In this document: in pieces, positions 48,201-56,708 of the stretch
Numbering within the stretch: position 1 is the stretch's first letter
How the letters are laid out: each line of letters begins with the position of its first letter
Assembly: GCF_012290005.1 (NCBI RefSeq)
Contig: NZ_JAAXMS010000002.1
Span: 310,001 to 374,000, forward strand
Direction: 5' to 3'
Length of the DNA stretch: 64,000 nucleotides
From: Crateriforma spongiae
GTDB taxonomy: Bacteria; Planctomycetota; Planctomycetia; Pirellulales; Pirellulaceae
The notes under the pieces: model-generated
Database searches by the model: none
Seen by the model: the letters and a program-made list of their open reading frames with translations, nothing else
What the model was told of the DNA's origin: nothing
Program-made: the position numbers and the translations under genes

Positions 48201-51200
48201 CCGCTGTCGCTGAATCAGATGCTGCGCGACACCATTTTCAGCGGCCATCACCAAATAGCGACGTCGCCCGTTCATGGAAATGCCGTCAGATCGTTCCGTA
48301 TCGGGTGTTTGCCATTGGTACCGGTACAGCAAATCGGAAACGCCTTTGGATTCGGCCACGCCCGAAGCGTTACGGCTTTCGAAGTCTTCAATCACCGCGA
48401 CCAGTTGGCCGAACGAATCCCAGATCGTCAGTTCGCAAAGCATGCGATAGGCATCTTTGGACACGATACGCGCGTGAACGGTCAATTCCGACAACCCGAC
48501 ATCCGACTGGGTTGCGTCGGGCAGATTCCACTGAACCCGCCCCATCCGACTGGGCAAATAGAGGTCCCCGACGTGGTGATCAAAATCTTGATCCGCGACC
48601 ACCATGGCGTGAAAGCAAGCGTCCAATAAAGCCGGATGCACGACGTAATCACAGGCCTGTGACAGCAGGTCATCTGGCAAGCAAACTTTGACGACGGCCT
48701 CATGTGACCGGCGACGGCCATGACGCACACCTTGGAACATCGCCCCATATTCCAAGCCTAGCCGGTTGCAATAGCGATAGCAGCGGGACTGAGTCACCGT
48801 TTCGTCGCAACGATCCCAAACCGATTGAAAGTCTTGCTTCGATGAAGCGGGACGATTGTCGTCACTGACCCCAACCGTGGCAACCGATTGCCAGGGATCC
48901 GCTGTGCTGCCACGGGAATAAAAGTTCAACCGACTTTCACGCGAATCGAAATCGACCGTTGTCCATTGCGGATGTTCGGCATCCAGCACCATCGGCCGTA
49001 ATAGACGAACATCCTTCAGACGTACAACCTGTTCAGCCCCCTGTTGCCGCATCGCCGAAAGAGCACTTTCGATCATCGCCGCAGCCGGATACAGAACCGA
49101 TTGACGTACCCGGTGGTCGCCCAAGTAGGAATGCGTCTTCAACGACAGACGATTCTGCCATCGCGGCTCCGGTGCATCGACCAGATCTCCCAGTAGAGGG
49201 TGATAATTTTCCTGCAACCGCGTCGTTTCCGACTCATGTGATTCGTACCAGCAGTCTTCCTTTTGCATGACGTATCGCGGCAACTTGGCCCACGTCGTCT
49301 TGGAAGGAACAATCGCGTTCCAATCGATCGGCGCATCGACCGCGTACAGTTGGCCGAACGCACGTCGCATCGTATCGACTTCGTCTTCATCACGTCGCAA
49401 TGATGCAACGGTGTGGATCTTTGACTTGCGCTGCGAAGCACATTCGTTGATCATGTAAGACAGCACCGGATGCGGCCCAAGTTCCAGCGCCACTTCGATG
49501 TCCCGATCAACCGCAACGTCGATCGCATCGGCAAACAAAACGCTTTGACGGACGTTTTGCCACCAGTATTTTGCATCCAGCTCGGGTCCCTGCACGAGCT
49601 TTCCGGTGACAGTGGAAACCATCGGCAGGGTCGGAGTCTTTGGCTGAATCGACGCCAGGGATTCCAGCAATTCGTCGCGTACCGGGTCCATTTGTGGGCT
49701 GTGGAACGCGTATTCGACCGCCAGTCGACGTACAAACTGCCCTTCGCGTTCCAACTGGCAAGCCAAGGATTCGACGGCATCATCGTCGCCAGAAATTGTC
49801 ACACTTTCGGGCCCATTCACAGCCGCCAACGCAAGACGATCATGTTGCCCGGCAATGCGATCGGCCGCTTGGTCGGCGCTGATCCCGGCCGCAATCATGC
49901 TGCCGCGCGATGTCGCCAAATCCATGGTCCGTCCCCGATGAAATGCGACACGGCAGGCATCGTCAAATGACAGACCACCACAAAGGTAAGCCGCAGCAAT
50001 CTCACCGACGCTGTGGCCAACCAAAACCGACGGTCGGACCCCCAACGTATTCCACTGCGATGCCAGCGCCACTTGGATCGCGAATAAAGCGGGCTGAGCA
50101 ATCTTGGTTTCATTCAATCGTGAATCGGCTTCGTCGCGATGCAGCTCTTCCAAGAGCGACCAGTCGCTGTCACGCCCAATCTGCTGATCGCATTGCTGTA
50201 GTTTCTTGGCGAATGTTCCGCCGGCGGCATACAAACGGCGGCCCATCGCCCAGTGCTGGGCCCCCTGGCCACAACAGGCAAACAAGATCCCGGCCTGACG
50301 ACCGGTTCGGCTGATCGAGCGTTGTGCGTCAGTCGTGTCGACCGGGCCACGTGTTAATTCGGTCGCCCAGCGATTCGTATCGCAACCGAAAACGACATGA
50401 CGGTGACGCAAATGATTGCGATGGTGTACTGCCGCGGCCAACACCGCGTCCATTTGGCATGACGATCCGTCTTGGATCAAAAATTGTTCCCACCGGTCCA
50501 TGTTTTCGGCCAAGGACACCGGTGATTGTCCAGAAATGGGCAACGGAACTCCCAGCTGGCCAAACTCCGATGCATCGACTTGTTGCTGACCAGAGGCCTT
50601 CGCGATGTGGTGCGATTCGCCAACGTCAAAGTCTTCGATAACCACGTGTGCGTTGGCACCGCCGTACCCAAATCCATTGATGCCGGCAATCCGTCGTCCT
50701 TCAATGGTCGGCCAATTTTGATTCTCCAGCGGCAAACGCAATTGCCCGTCTGCCAAATCAATTGCCGGATTCAAACTGCGGAAGTTCAGCAGCCTGGGAA
50801 TTGTTCGGTGACGCATCGACAGCGCAACCTTGATAATGCTTGCGATCCCCGCACCGGCTTCCAAGTGGCCGATGTTGGTCTTCACACTGCCGACATAGCA
50901 CGGCTGCTTTCGAACCGGATGGCGTCCAATCACCCCGGCAATTGCGGCGGCTTCGATGGGGTCGCCAACCGCGGTTCCCGTTCCGTGGGCTTCGACATAG
51001 CCGACCAATCCCGGATCGATTCCCGATTTCTGATAGGCGTGCCGCATCAAATCCATTTGTGCCTGCTGACTTGGCACGGTCATGCCATCGGTATGCCCGT
51101 CTTGATTCAGCGCGGTGGATCGAATGACACAATAGACCTGGTCACCGTCGCGCAGCGCATCATCCAAAGGCTTCAGCATCACCATGCCGGCGCCCTCGCT

Positions 51201-51953
51201 GCGGACGTAACCGTTGGCGGATGCATCAAATGTTTTGCAACGTCCGTCGCTGGACAACACACCCAATTGGCTAAAGGCGATATAGAAATCGGGCAGCAGA
51301 AGCGCATTGACGCCACCAACCAATGCCGAATCGGCTTGTCCGTCCCACATCGCCTGACAGGCCAAATGCAACGCCACCAGAGACGACGAACAGGCCGTGT
51401 CCACGGCGACACTGGGTCCACGCAAATCGAAACAATAGCTGACTCGGTTGGCGGCAATGCTGCTAGACGCGCCGGTGTTACTGTAGGGACCGAGTACGGA
51501 TCGATCGCGAAAGCTAAGTCCCGCGACGGCGTAATCAATGCTGCTGATCCCAACGAAGACCGCCGTTCGTGAACCGGCCATCGATTCGATCGGTTTCCCG
51601 GCGTCTTCCATCGCCTGCCATGCAGCCTGCAGCAACAGTCGCTGTTGCGGATCCATTGCAGCGGCTTCGCGAGGCGATATGCCGAACAGTTGCGGGTCGA
51701 ATTCTCGAATCCCGTCGACAAAGCCTCCCCACCGACTTTGTGTTTTTCCGGGCACCGATTCGCCGGACTGAAAAAACTTTTTCAAGTTCCAACGATCCGA
51801 CGGCGTGGACGTAATCGCGTCACGTCCCTGGGACAACAACTGCCAGAACGATTCCGGATCATTCGCGCCGCCGGGGAAACGGCATCCCAGTCCAACCACC
51901 GCGATGGCGGGCGGGCCGAGAGTGTTCGATGTAGATGGGCTGAAATCAATCAC
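45237..51953 (-). CDS. Type I fully reducing polyketide synthase (KS-AT-DH-ER-KR-ACP)
   Basis: 2238 residues from GTG 51953. KS at about 15-440: Cys188 in DTACSSS, His323 in EAHGTGT, His363 in NIGHLEA. AT at ~555-880: GHSVGE (Ser648) and YAFH (748-751), which does not decide clearly between malonyl and methylmalonyl units. DH at ~915-1195: His947 and Asp1111; the usual HxxxGxxxxP has Gln951 in place of Gly. ER at ~1463-1775 with HSASGGVGLAA. KR at ~1810-2000: Rossmann GGLGGFG, LKD at 1902-1904 (B-type-like), Tyr1964. ACP: LGLDSL, Ser2123. The acidic tail (MSEEELDQWLSRV) looks like a C-terminal docking segment. The domain order resembles mycocerosic-acid-synthase-like enzymes, some of which work iteratively. 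No loading domain is present. Confidence 0.95.
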   Translation of the reverse strand: MIDFSPSTSNTLGPPAIAVVGLGCRFPGGANDPESFWQLLSQGRDAITSTPSDRWNLKKFFQSGESVPGKTQSRWGGFVDGIREFDPQLFGISPREAAAMDPQQRLLLQAAWQAMEDAGKPIESMAGSRTAVFVGISSIDYAVAGLSFRDRSVLGPYSNTGASSSIAANRVSYCFDLRGPSVAVDTACSSSLVALHLACQAMWDGQADSALVGGVNALLLPDFYIAFSQLGVLSSDGRCKTFDASANGYVRSEGAGMVMLKPLDDALRDGDQVYCVIRSTALNQDGHTDGMTVPSQQAQMDLMRHAYQKSGIDPGLVGYVEAHGTGTAVGDPIEAAAIAGVIGRHPVRKQPCYVGSVKTNIGHLEAGAGIASIIKVALSMRHRTIPRLLNFRSLNPAIDLADGQLRLPLENQNWPTIEGRRIAGINGFGYGGANAHVVIEDFDVGESHHIAKASGQQQVDASEFGQLGVPLPISGQSPVSLAENMDRWEQFLIQDGSSCQMDAVLAAAVHHRNHLRHRHVVFGCDTNRWATELTRGPVDTTDAQRSISRTGRQAGILFACCGQGAQHWAMGRRLYAAGGTFAKKLQQCDQQIGRDSDWSLLEELHRDEADSRLNETKIAQPALFAIQVALASQWNTLGVRPSVLVGHSVGEIAAAYLCGGLSFDDACRVAFHRGRTMDLATSRGSMIAAGISADQAADRIAGQHDRLALAAVNGPESVTISGDDDAVESLACQLEREGQFVRRLAVEYAFHSPQMDPVRDELLESLASIQPKTPTLPMVSTVTGKLVQGPELDAKYWWQNVRQSVLFADAIDVAVDRDIEVALELGPHPVLSYMINECASQRKSKIHTVASLRRDEDEVDTMRRAFGQLYAVDAPIDWNAIVPSKTTWAKLPRYVMQKEDCWYESHESETTRLQENYHPLLGDLVDAPEPRWQNRLSLKTHSYLGDHRVRQSVLYPAAAMIESALSAMRQQGAEQVVRLKDVRLLRPMVLDAEHPQWTTVDFDSRESRLNFYSRGSTADPWQSVATVGVSDDNRPASSKQDFQSVWDRCDETVTQSRCYRYCNRLGLEYGAMFQGVRHGRRRSHEAVVKVCLPDDLLSQACDYVVHPALLDACFHAMVVADQDFDHHVGDLYLPSRMGRVQWNLPDATQSDVGLSELTVHARIVSKDAYRMLCELTIWDSFGQLVAVIEDFESRNASGVAESKGVSDLLYRYQWQTPDTERSDGISMNGRRRYLVMAAENGVAQHLIQRQRMMGIDIAEVRVGETFSRNQRCWTIDPCVPEHWDRLLDEVGPESISDVLHLWATGLPRNHEIQEVHAVRQTTSVSTESLVLFAQAWDRRLKQAGTATRPVSETIKPRLTVVTTGAQSTDDEPEDVQFCQTPTIGLGRVLISEFGSMSTRLVDLSIEDETLATEQLVKELTTDDEEDEVMYRGTRRFVRRYVPHASLPLPNSAKGPRRSRLALGKTVGIGDLHYVAQYPGELGDGDVEIEVLATGLNFSDVMKALDLYPGLPDGPVVLGAECCGRVTRVGSSVGEFQVGDMVVAIAKGSFATHAVVDQRLVARKPQATTPEQAACLPIAFLTAKYAIEHCARLRRGESLLVHSASGGVGLAAIQLAKQLGIHVHATAGNAQKRDHVRRLGVASVSDSRSLQFADDVRRATDGFGVDAVLNSLPGEAIRQGLGLLKTGGRFLEIGKRDIYGDQVLNLTPFRNNLAFFAIDLDQLFTEQPEMMGQMLRELMPQFDDGTLQPLPTKSFQANETREAFRWMQQAKHIGKVAISYEDAPGDVFPDQDVAPEPSVASANGRSLFKSDRTYWIAGGLGGFGMELARWMAGHGAGHLVLGGRSGKLSDEQVDQIDAIRAAGATVTHLPTDITDPVQVRRTMEQIRDELPPLAGIFHTAMVLKDRLLIDLDASTLNEVLNPKILGGWNLHKASLDRELVPQAIDHFVLFSSLSSIFGHAGQANYSAANAALDGLAMHRRCKGLPALVINWGHVGGAGYLAQRQELGDRLERQGVLRFSIDEAMRSLEELIRSDSIQCSVLKMDWSLWRGLGLTDNVSPRFAHLIRHESGAADVFDAGALRQVDMAERQSKIIDQLRSKLNGLLGLRSDQWDADRSLLELGLDSLMAVELRNWIESRFEIVMPISDLMSDANLSRITAAVDRQLMQTPVTESSDGADHQNFVADSATGDVDQVSPDDVDQMSEEELDQWLSRVGAEGVQQAILDEGSVDETHPGSTETL

Positions 51954-52082
51954 GTTTGACCGGGGATAACCGAGAACCAGGCCCCACAGACAGTTCAGCG
52001 AGCGTCGAGTCGTCAGAGGGACAGAAAATTTATGAATTATGGCTCACCCTTAGCGACTGGCAAACCGGAACGGCCACGCAGA

Positions 52083-53297
52083 CTAGGCAAGATCGCGAAA
52101 AGCATCCGTCGGCATCAGTCGTGCCGCCCGCACCGCCGGCAAAAACGCGCCGATCACTCCAATCCCGACCCCGATCACCGATCCCTGGAGCATGACCACG
52201 GGCCGAATGGATGGATTCAGCACCCCCGCAACCGCCGGCGAACGACTCATCAACCACGTTAGGACCACAGCACATGCGATGCCTGACAGCGTGGACGCCA
52301 CCGCCAGCAAACAAGATTCCCCCAAAATCATTGCCACCACACGGCGACGCGACCAACCAATCGCCCTCAAGATTCCGATCTCGCCGGTTCGCTCGACGAC
52401 GCTGGTCATCATCGTGTTCAACGTCCCCACCGCACCGATCAAGATCGCAATCACGGACGTCATCCATGCCATCGCAGACGCGATCTGCATTCGAGTGTCG
52501 GTCGACACGAAATCTTCGGTCAGCAAAGGCAAAAGCTTCGCATCCAAGGACTCAATCCGCCGGACCACTTGCCCGGCTTGCTGCTGGGTCGACGCCGGAT
52601 CGATCACCACATTGACGTAGGTGACTTGATCTTCGCGGCCCGTCAACGCTTGCAACTGATTCAGCGGCAACACCATCGAACCGTTCTCCCAGGTGCTGCG
52701 ACTGGTGAAAACGTCGGCGACCCGGTACGGATCGTCGAACAGCAAGACCGTGTCGCCAGGCTGCGTTTCCAAGCGATCGGCCAGATTTTTTCCCAACCAG
52801 ACCCGACGGTCTTCGGATTGGTCGTTGCCGGACGACTGGAATTGAAAGTTTTCCATCATCCAAGAATCAGGGCGTAGCCCCATTGCCGGAATCCCGTACA
52901 CGCCCTGTTGTTCCAGCGACAACGTTTCCAACAACACGACCGCCGACTTCTGGACGCCCGGGACATTTCCGATCCTGTCGGCGATCGAGGCGTCCAACGA
53001 ACTGCTTAAGCGGTCCGCTGCCCCCTGTCGCGAAACCACGATGTCGACCGAATGACTGCGATAGACGCCCGCGAACGATTCCTTGAAACCCGATGCGATG
53101 CCAAGCAACGCGACGACGCTGGCAATCGCCGTGGTCAATGCGGCCAACGTCAACAGCGATCGAAACGGGCGGCGAAACAGGTTTTTCGCGATCAGGGATG
53201 TGAACCGCACCGGTCGGCTTTCCTTCGATAAGACTTCAACTTTTCTGACAAAGATCCGGTCGCCCCGATCAATCCACTTTAGCCGGGGAACCCTCAT
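52083..53297 (-). CDS. FtsX-like ABC transporter permease, MacB/DevC type
   Basis: 404 residues if ATG 53297 is used; the frame opens at 53372 and the first conserved sequence is SLIAKNLFRRPFRSLLTLAA. Four membrane helices: one near the N-terminus (LTLAALTTAIASVVALLGIA), then a ~220-residue periplasmic domain, then three at the C-terminal end (MTSVIAILIGAVGTLNTMMT, CLLAVASTLSGIACAVVLTW, VIGVGIGVIGAFLPAVRAARL). VERTGEIGILRAIGWSRRRV is the FtsX coupling signature. It is 129 bases upstream of the PKS on the same strand, so it may be the first gene of the PKS-NRPS transcript. It needs an ATPase; the MacB-type one at 40354 is the nearest. No adaptor protein is present. Confidence 0.9.
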   Translation of the reverse strand: MRVPRLKWIDRGDRIFVRKVEVLSKESRPVRFTSLIAKNLFRRPFRSLLTLAALTTAIASVVALLGIASGFKESFAGVYRSHSVDIVVSRQGAADRLSSSLDASIADRIGNVPGVQKSAVVLLETLSLEQQGVYGIPAMGLRPDSWMMENFQFQSSGNDQSEDRRVWLGKNLADRLETQPGDTVLLFDDPYRVADVFTSRSTWENGSMVLPLNQLQALTGREDQVTYVNVVIDPASTQQQAGQVVRRIESLDAKLLPLLTEDFVSTDTRMQIASAMAWMTSVIAILIGAVGTLNTMMTSVVERTGEIGILRAIGWSRRRVVAMILGESCLLAVASTLSGIACAVVLTWLMSRSPAVAGVLNPSIRPVVMLQGSVIGVGIGVIGAFLPAVRAARLMPTDAFRDLA

Positions 53298-53400
53298 CGA
53301 TCGGTCCGATTTGAACGACGGTATCGGATTTCGCGAAAAAGCCCACCATGCGGACATCCACATCGCCGACATCGGTTTCCCGTTCGCCCCGTCACGACAG

Positions 53401-54525
53401 ATGCGTCAATTCCGCGTTCTTACTTGCTTGCTGATTCTTTTGTTCGGTGGCTGCATGCACCGACCGTTTCCAGTCGCGATGCGCGGCAACATCGGCGGTC
53501 GCATGCAAATGGACGGAAACATGAACGTCAGTGGCCAAACCGCGGTCGACGGCACGATGACCATGAAGGGTGATCTGGTGACCAAGGTAAAGGCGGACAA
53601 TACAGCGTCGGCCCTTTCATCGGTCGTCGTCCAGGGATCATCGGATTCACGGACCGGAAAGATCGCAGTGATCGAATTGGATGGTTTGCTGGTCAATCGA
53701 AACTTGGGCGGCGTCGGGTCACTGGCGGAAAACCCCGTGGCGCTCTTTCGCGAAAAGATCCGGCATCTGGAACAAGATCCGACCGTCGATGCGGTGGTTT
53801 TGCGAATCGATTCACCCGGTGGCGGTGTGACCGCTGCGGAAATGATAGGTCACGATTTGAATCGCTTTCGCCAACGCACCGGCATTCCAGTCGTCGCCTG
53901 CTTGATGACGCACGGCGCTGGTGCCGCCTATTACGTCGCCACCCACTGCGACGCCGTTGTCGCTCATGGCACGTCCGTCGTCGGTGGCATCGGCGTGATC
54001 TTGAATCTGTACAACATGGAAGACGCGCTGGGCCAATACAACATCGTTGCAATTCCCGTGAAATCAGGCTCACAGATCGATGCGGGATCCCCGGTACGAA
54101 CGATGTCTGAAGATGAACGAGCGACGCTGCAACACATGGCCGACTCGTTTCACCAAATGTTTGTCGATCAAGTCAAACAAGCACGTCCCGCATTGACGGG
54201 CCCCACAGGCGGAACCGTCGACGACTGGTTTGACGGTCGCGTCGTCACCGGGGTCCAAGCCGCCCAAGCAGGACTGGTGGATCAGACCGGATTCATCGAC
54301 GACGCGATCACGCTGGCCGGTGATTTGGCGGGCATCACCCCCCAGGCCTGTTCGGTCATCATGCTTCGGCGCGACAACGACCGCGCGTTCACCCCGCTGG
54401 ACATCACCCCCGTTCGATCGCAGATCGGGTCCTTGTTGCCGATTCAAGTCCCCGGGTTGGACCGAAGCGAACTGCCGACCTTCATGTATCTTTGGCAGAT
54501 CGAACCGAAGTTCTCTCATCCCTAG
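53401..54525 (+). CDS. S49 (SppA-like) lipoprotein lacking the catalytic Ser and Lys
   Basis: 374 residues from ATG 53401, giving the lipobox LLFGGC with Cys18. After it comes a short repetitive stretch (RGNIGGRMQMDGNMNVSGQ). The S49/ClpP-like fold starts at KIAVIELDGLLVNRN and RIDSPGGGVTAAEMIG. At the place of the SppA nucleophile (ASGGYY in SppA) it has GAGAAYY, putting Gly174 in place of Ser. At the place of the catalytic Lys (KSGxxKD) it has KSGSQID, with Ile226. The later VDDWFDGRVVTGVQAAQAGL is conserved. It is probably an inactive family member acting as a binding or scaffold protein. Divergent from the FtsX permease gene. Confidence 0.85.
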   Translation: MRQFRVLTCLLILLFGGCMHRPFPVAMRGNIGGRMQMDGNMNVSGQTAVDGTMTMKGDLVTKVKADNTASALSSVVVQGSSDSRTGKIAVIELDGLLVNRNLGGVGSLAENPVALFREKIRHLEQDPTVDAVVLRIDSPGGGVTAAEMIGHDLNRFRQRTGIPVVACLMTHGAGAAYYVATHCDAVVAHGTSVVGGIGVILNLYNMEDALGQYNIVAIPVKSGSQIDAGSPVRTMSEDERATLQHMADSFHQMFVDQVKQARPALTGPTGGTVDDWFDGRVVTGVQAAQAGLVDQTGFIDDAITLAGDLAGITPQACSVIMLRRDNDRAFTPLDITPVRSQIGSLLPIQVPGLDRSELPTFMYLWQIEPKFSHP

Positions 54526-54550
54526 GCATCTGCCAAGCTCCGGTTCCGAA

Positions 54551-55426
54551 TCACTTCTTTGCGATTTGTCGGCGAAACTTTCGCGCCGCCTCTTGGATCA
54601 AAAGCGGGAACTTGCTGCGCAAAAAGTTGCTACCGCCGAACCAACCTTCCGGCTCGTACAACAAAAACCTTCCTTCCACCAAGCAAGCATCCACTGGCTG
54701 GTCGTCCAACGTCGCCAGGGACATCAGCTGCAGATAGCCACCGGCACCACGATAGGGTTCCGGGTCGCCGACCACTCGTTTGCCAACCGCATTTCGTTGC
54801 ACGGGCGTCCAAACCGAAGCGTATGGTGAGGCCGAATCAAGGGGCTTCAATCGCCAGATCATCAAATAGGTGTCATGGTTCGAATTCGATTCCGCTTCGA
54901 TGATCCCGCGGACGACGACTTGATTCATCAGTGGGACCTTGGCCAGACCATAGTGCCGCCCTGGCGACGCATCGATTCCAGCTTTGGACAACGCCTCGGT
55001 CTCCAGATCAACGAAGTCGCCATCGCTATCGTCTGCATCAACATCGCTAAACAAGTCACGCATCAGATCGCGGTCGCGCAGCGTCGCCAAAGGAACGTGC
55101 ACGACGAAACGAAAATGAACGTGATGACCGATACGCTGCCCCGATTCGTCTTTGACATAATCCAAATCCATCCAAACCGGCGCGACGACCGAATCACGCA
55201 CCATTCGATCCCAGGACAGACGACCAGCCAGCGTATCCACGTGCGGCGGCGTCTCCCAGTCCAAAGGCTTTTGAACCGGATGCAATGAACCGTCGCCAAA
55301 CTCAATTCCGGGATCGATCAATTGATCGATCAGCCCGTCATCGCCCAGAGCAACATTGCCATTGATGCCGACGATGCAGGCCAACAAAAGGCTGACAACA
55401 GCCAAGAGACGTGCCAAAGCGTTCAT
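54551..55426 (-). CDS. Secreted protein of unknown function, coupled to the DUF2817 gene
   Basis: 291 residues from ATG 55426, which overlaps the stop of the peptidase-like gene as ATGA. Signal peptide ALARLLAVVSLLLACIVGI then a small-residue site before LGDDGL. The mature protein has acidic stretches (SDVDADDSDGDFVDLETEAL) and strands such as HHVHFRFVVHVPLATLRD. It carries no motif that I recognise. Coupling to a DUF2817-type carboxypeptidase suggests the two act together in the periplasm or outside. It faces the S49 lipoprotein gene with a 25-base gap. Confidence 0.75.
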   Translation of the reverse strand: MNALARLLAVVSLLLACIVGINGNVALGDDGLIDQLIDPGIEFGDGSLHPVQKPLDWETPPHVDTLAGRLSWDRMVRDSVVAPVWMDLDYVKDESGQRIGHHVHFRFVVHVPLATLRDRDLMRDLFSDVDADDSDGDFVDLETEALSKAGIDASPGRHYGLAKVPLMNQVVVRGIIEAESNSNHDTYLMIWRLKPLDSASPYASVWTPVQRNAVGKRVVGDPEPYRGAGGYLQLMSLATLDDQPVDACLVEGRFLLYEPEGWFGGSNFLRSKFPLLIQEAARKFRRQIAKK

Positions 55427-56535
55427 TCGTAATCTGTGTTCCATTGTTCAATGCATTGGTGAACGATCCGAACCCCTTCGCCAACGGAGTACGATCTCCA
55501 GTCCGGTGACTTGGGAAAGAACGCTTCTTTCAACCGTCGTTTGGCCCCCGCGTATCTGGCATCGGTGGTCTGGATCTTGCCTGCCAGATGCAAATGATGG
55601 CAAGCATTTTCATCGCTCAATGCCTTCAACACCTTGGTCGAAGAATACGTTCCGAATTCCGCACAGGCATACAAATAATCGCCCCCGACGGTGTGCCGAC
55701 ACCAGTTTCCAAAGTCACCACGCGGATGATAAGCCTTTTCCCCCATGTCTTCGGTCACCATCGACGGTTCAAACAAGCGGCCCAGCCAGCGACGATGCCT
55801 GGGCTTGAATTGCCCCGACGGTAGCAGAACCCATGATTTCCAGGGGCCCAAACCAGTGTGGAAATCCATGTGCACCACCCGGCCAGCCGCATCCAGATAT
55901 TCCGCCAGGATGCGTCGCATCAAATCGTGCTGGACGGCCGGCCCATTGCCACCAAAAAACAATCCCTGCGGGAATTCGTATTGCCCCGATGCAATCGCTT
56001 GACGCAACGCCGCTTTGGAATGAATCGCAATCAACCATGCGGCTCGCAACTGAAACAAGACATTGGGCATCGGTTCGACTGGATTGATAATCGAATCTAG
56101 TTTTGGGTATAGCGGTGCGGCCCCGCTGTACGGTTCGTCGTCGACCATGAAGTTGCGATTCAAGTCGCGGTTCTGTGGATCAAAACGACGCAGATGGGCA
56201 AAGCCCCATGGATTGACCGCGTGGATCAACACGACTTTGACATTTTCGGGAAACCCGTCCCGCGTCCAGTCGGCCAACAACCTTGCCTGCACCGCGGCCC
56301 CTAAGAATCCTTCAACGCCGTGCACACCGCTGGTCACCAACATGACCTGATCAGATTCAAGCGATCCGCCGACGGCAACGTCGATGGTCAACAGGTCGCC
56401 GGCCTGTTCGTTCTGGCGAACGCGGTAACTGACCGGACGGATTCCGGCATGAGTCGCAAGTTCACAAAATCGATCGCGTGCTTCGAAGTAGTCATCGGAA
56501 ACGGCGTCGTCGGGCGGCACGCTCATGCGAGACAT
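55423..56535 (-). CDS. DUF2817/M14-like zinc carboxypeptidase
   Basis: 370 residues; ATG 56535 or ATG 56526 (three residues shorter) could start it. Zinc-peptidase motifs of the M14-like DUF2817 family are seen: SGVHGVEGFLGAAVQ (HxxE zinc ligands), NPWGFAHLRRFDPQNRDLNR, HMDFHTGLGPW with the third ligand, and the likely catalytic Glu in YACAEFGTYSSTKVL. No export signal is seen, so it is probably cytoplasmic even though its coupled neighbour is exported. It probably cleaves a C-terminal amide or peptide bond; the substrate is unknown. First gene of a two-gene minus-strand unit. Confidence 0.85.
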   Translation of the reverse strand: MSRMSVPPDDAVSDDYFEARDRFCELATHAGIRPVSYRVRQNEQAGDLLTIDVAVGGSLESDQVMLVTSGVHGVEGFLGAAVQARLLADWTRDGFPENVKVVLIHAVNPWGFAHLRRFDPQNRDLNRNFMVDDEPYSGAAPLYPKLDSIINPVEPMPNVLFQLRAAWLIAIHSKAALRQAIASGQYEFPQGLFFGGNGPAVQHDLMRRILAEYLDAAGRVVHMDFHTGLGPWKSWVLLPSGQFKPRHRRWLGRLFEPSMVTEDMGEKAYHPRGDFGNWCRHTVGGDYLYACAEFGTYSSTKVLKALSDENACHHLHLAGKIQTTDARYAGAKRRLKEAFFPKSPDWRSYSVGEGVRIVHQCIEQWNTDYE

Positions 56536-56708
56536 CCTTGGAGATACACGGATGGAAGTTTCTTCAGTTCTTCACGGCAAAGACCGGATCATGTTCATCC
56601 ACAGCGGTCAGAATCCGGTTCGCCCACAGCACAATGATCCGCTGAGGTGCAGTGTCGGATCCGCATTCAAAAAGGCCGCAAGGCTGGCATGACGCAAAGG
56701 CCTTTCCG

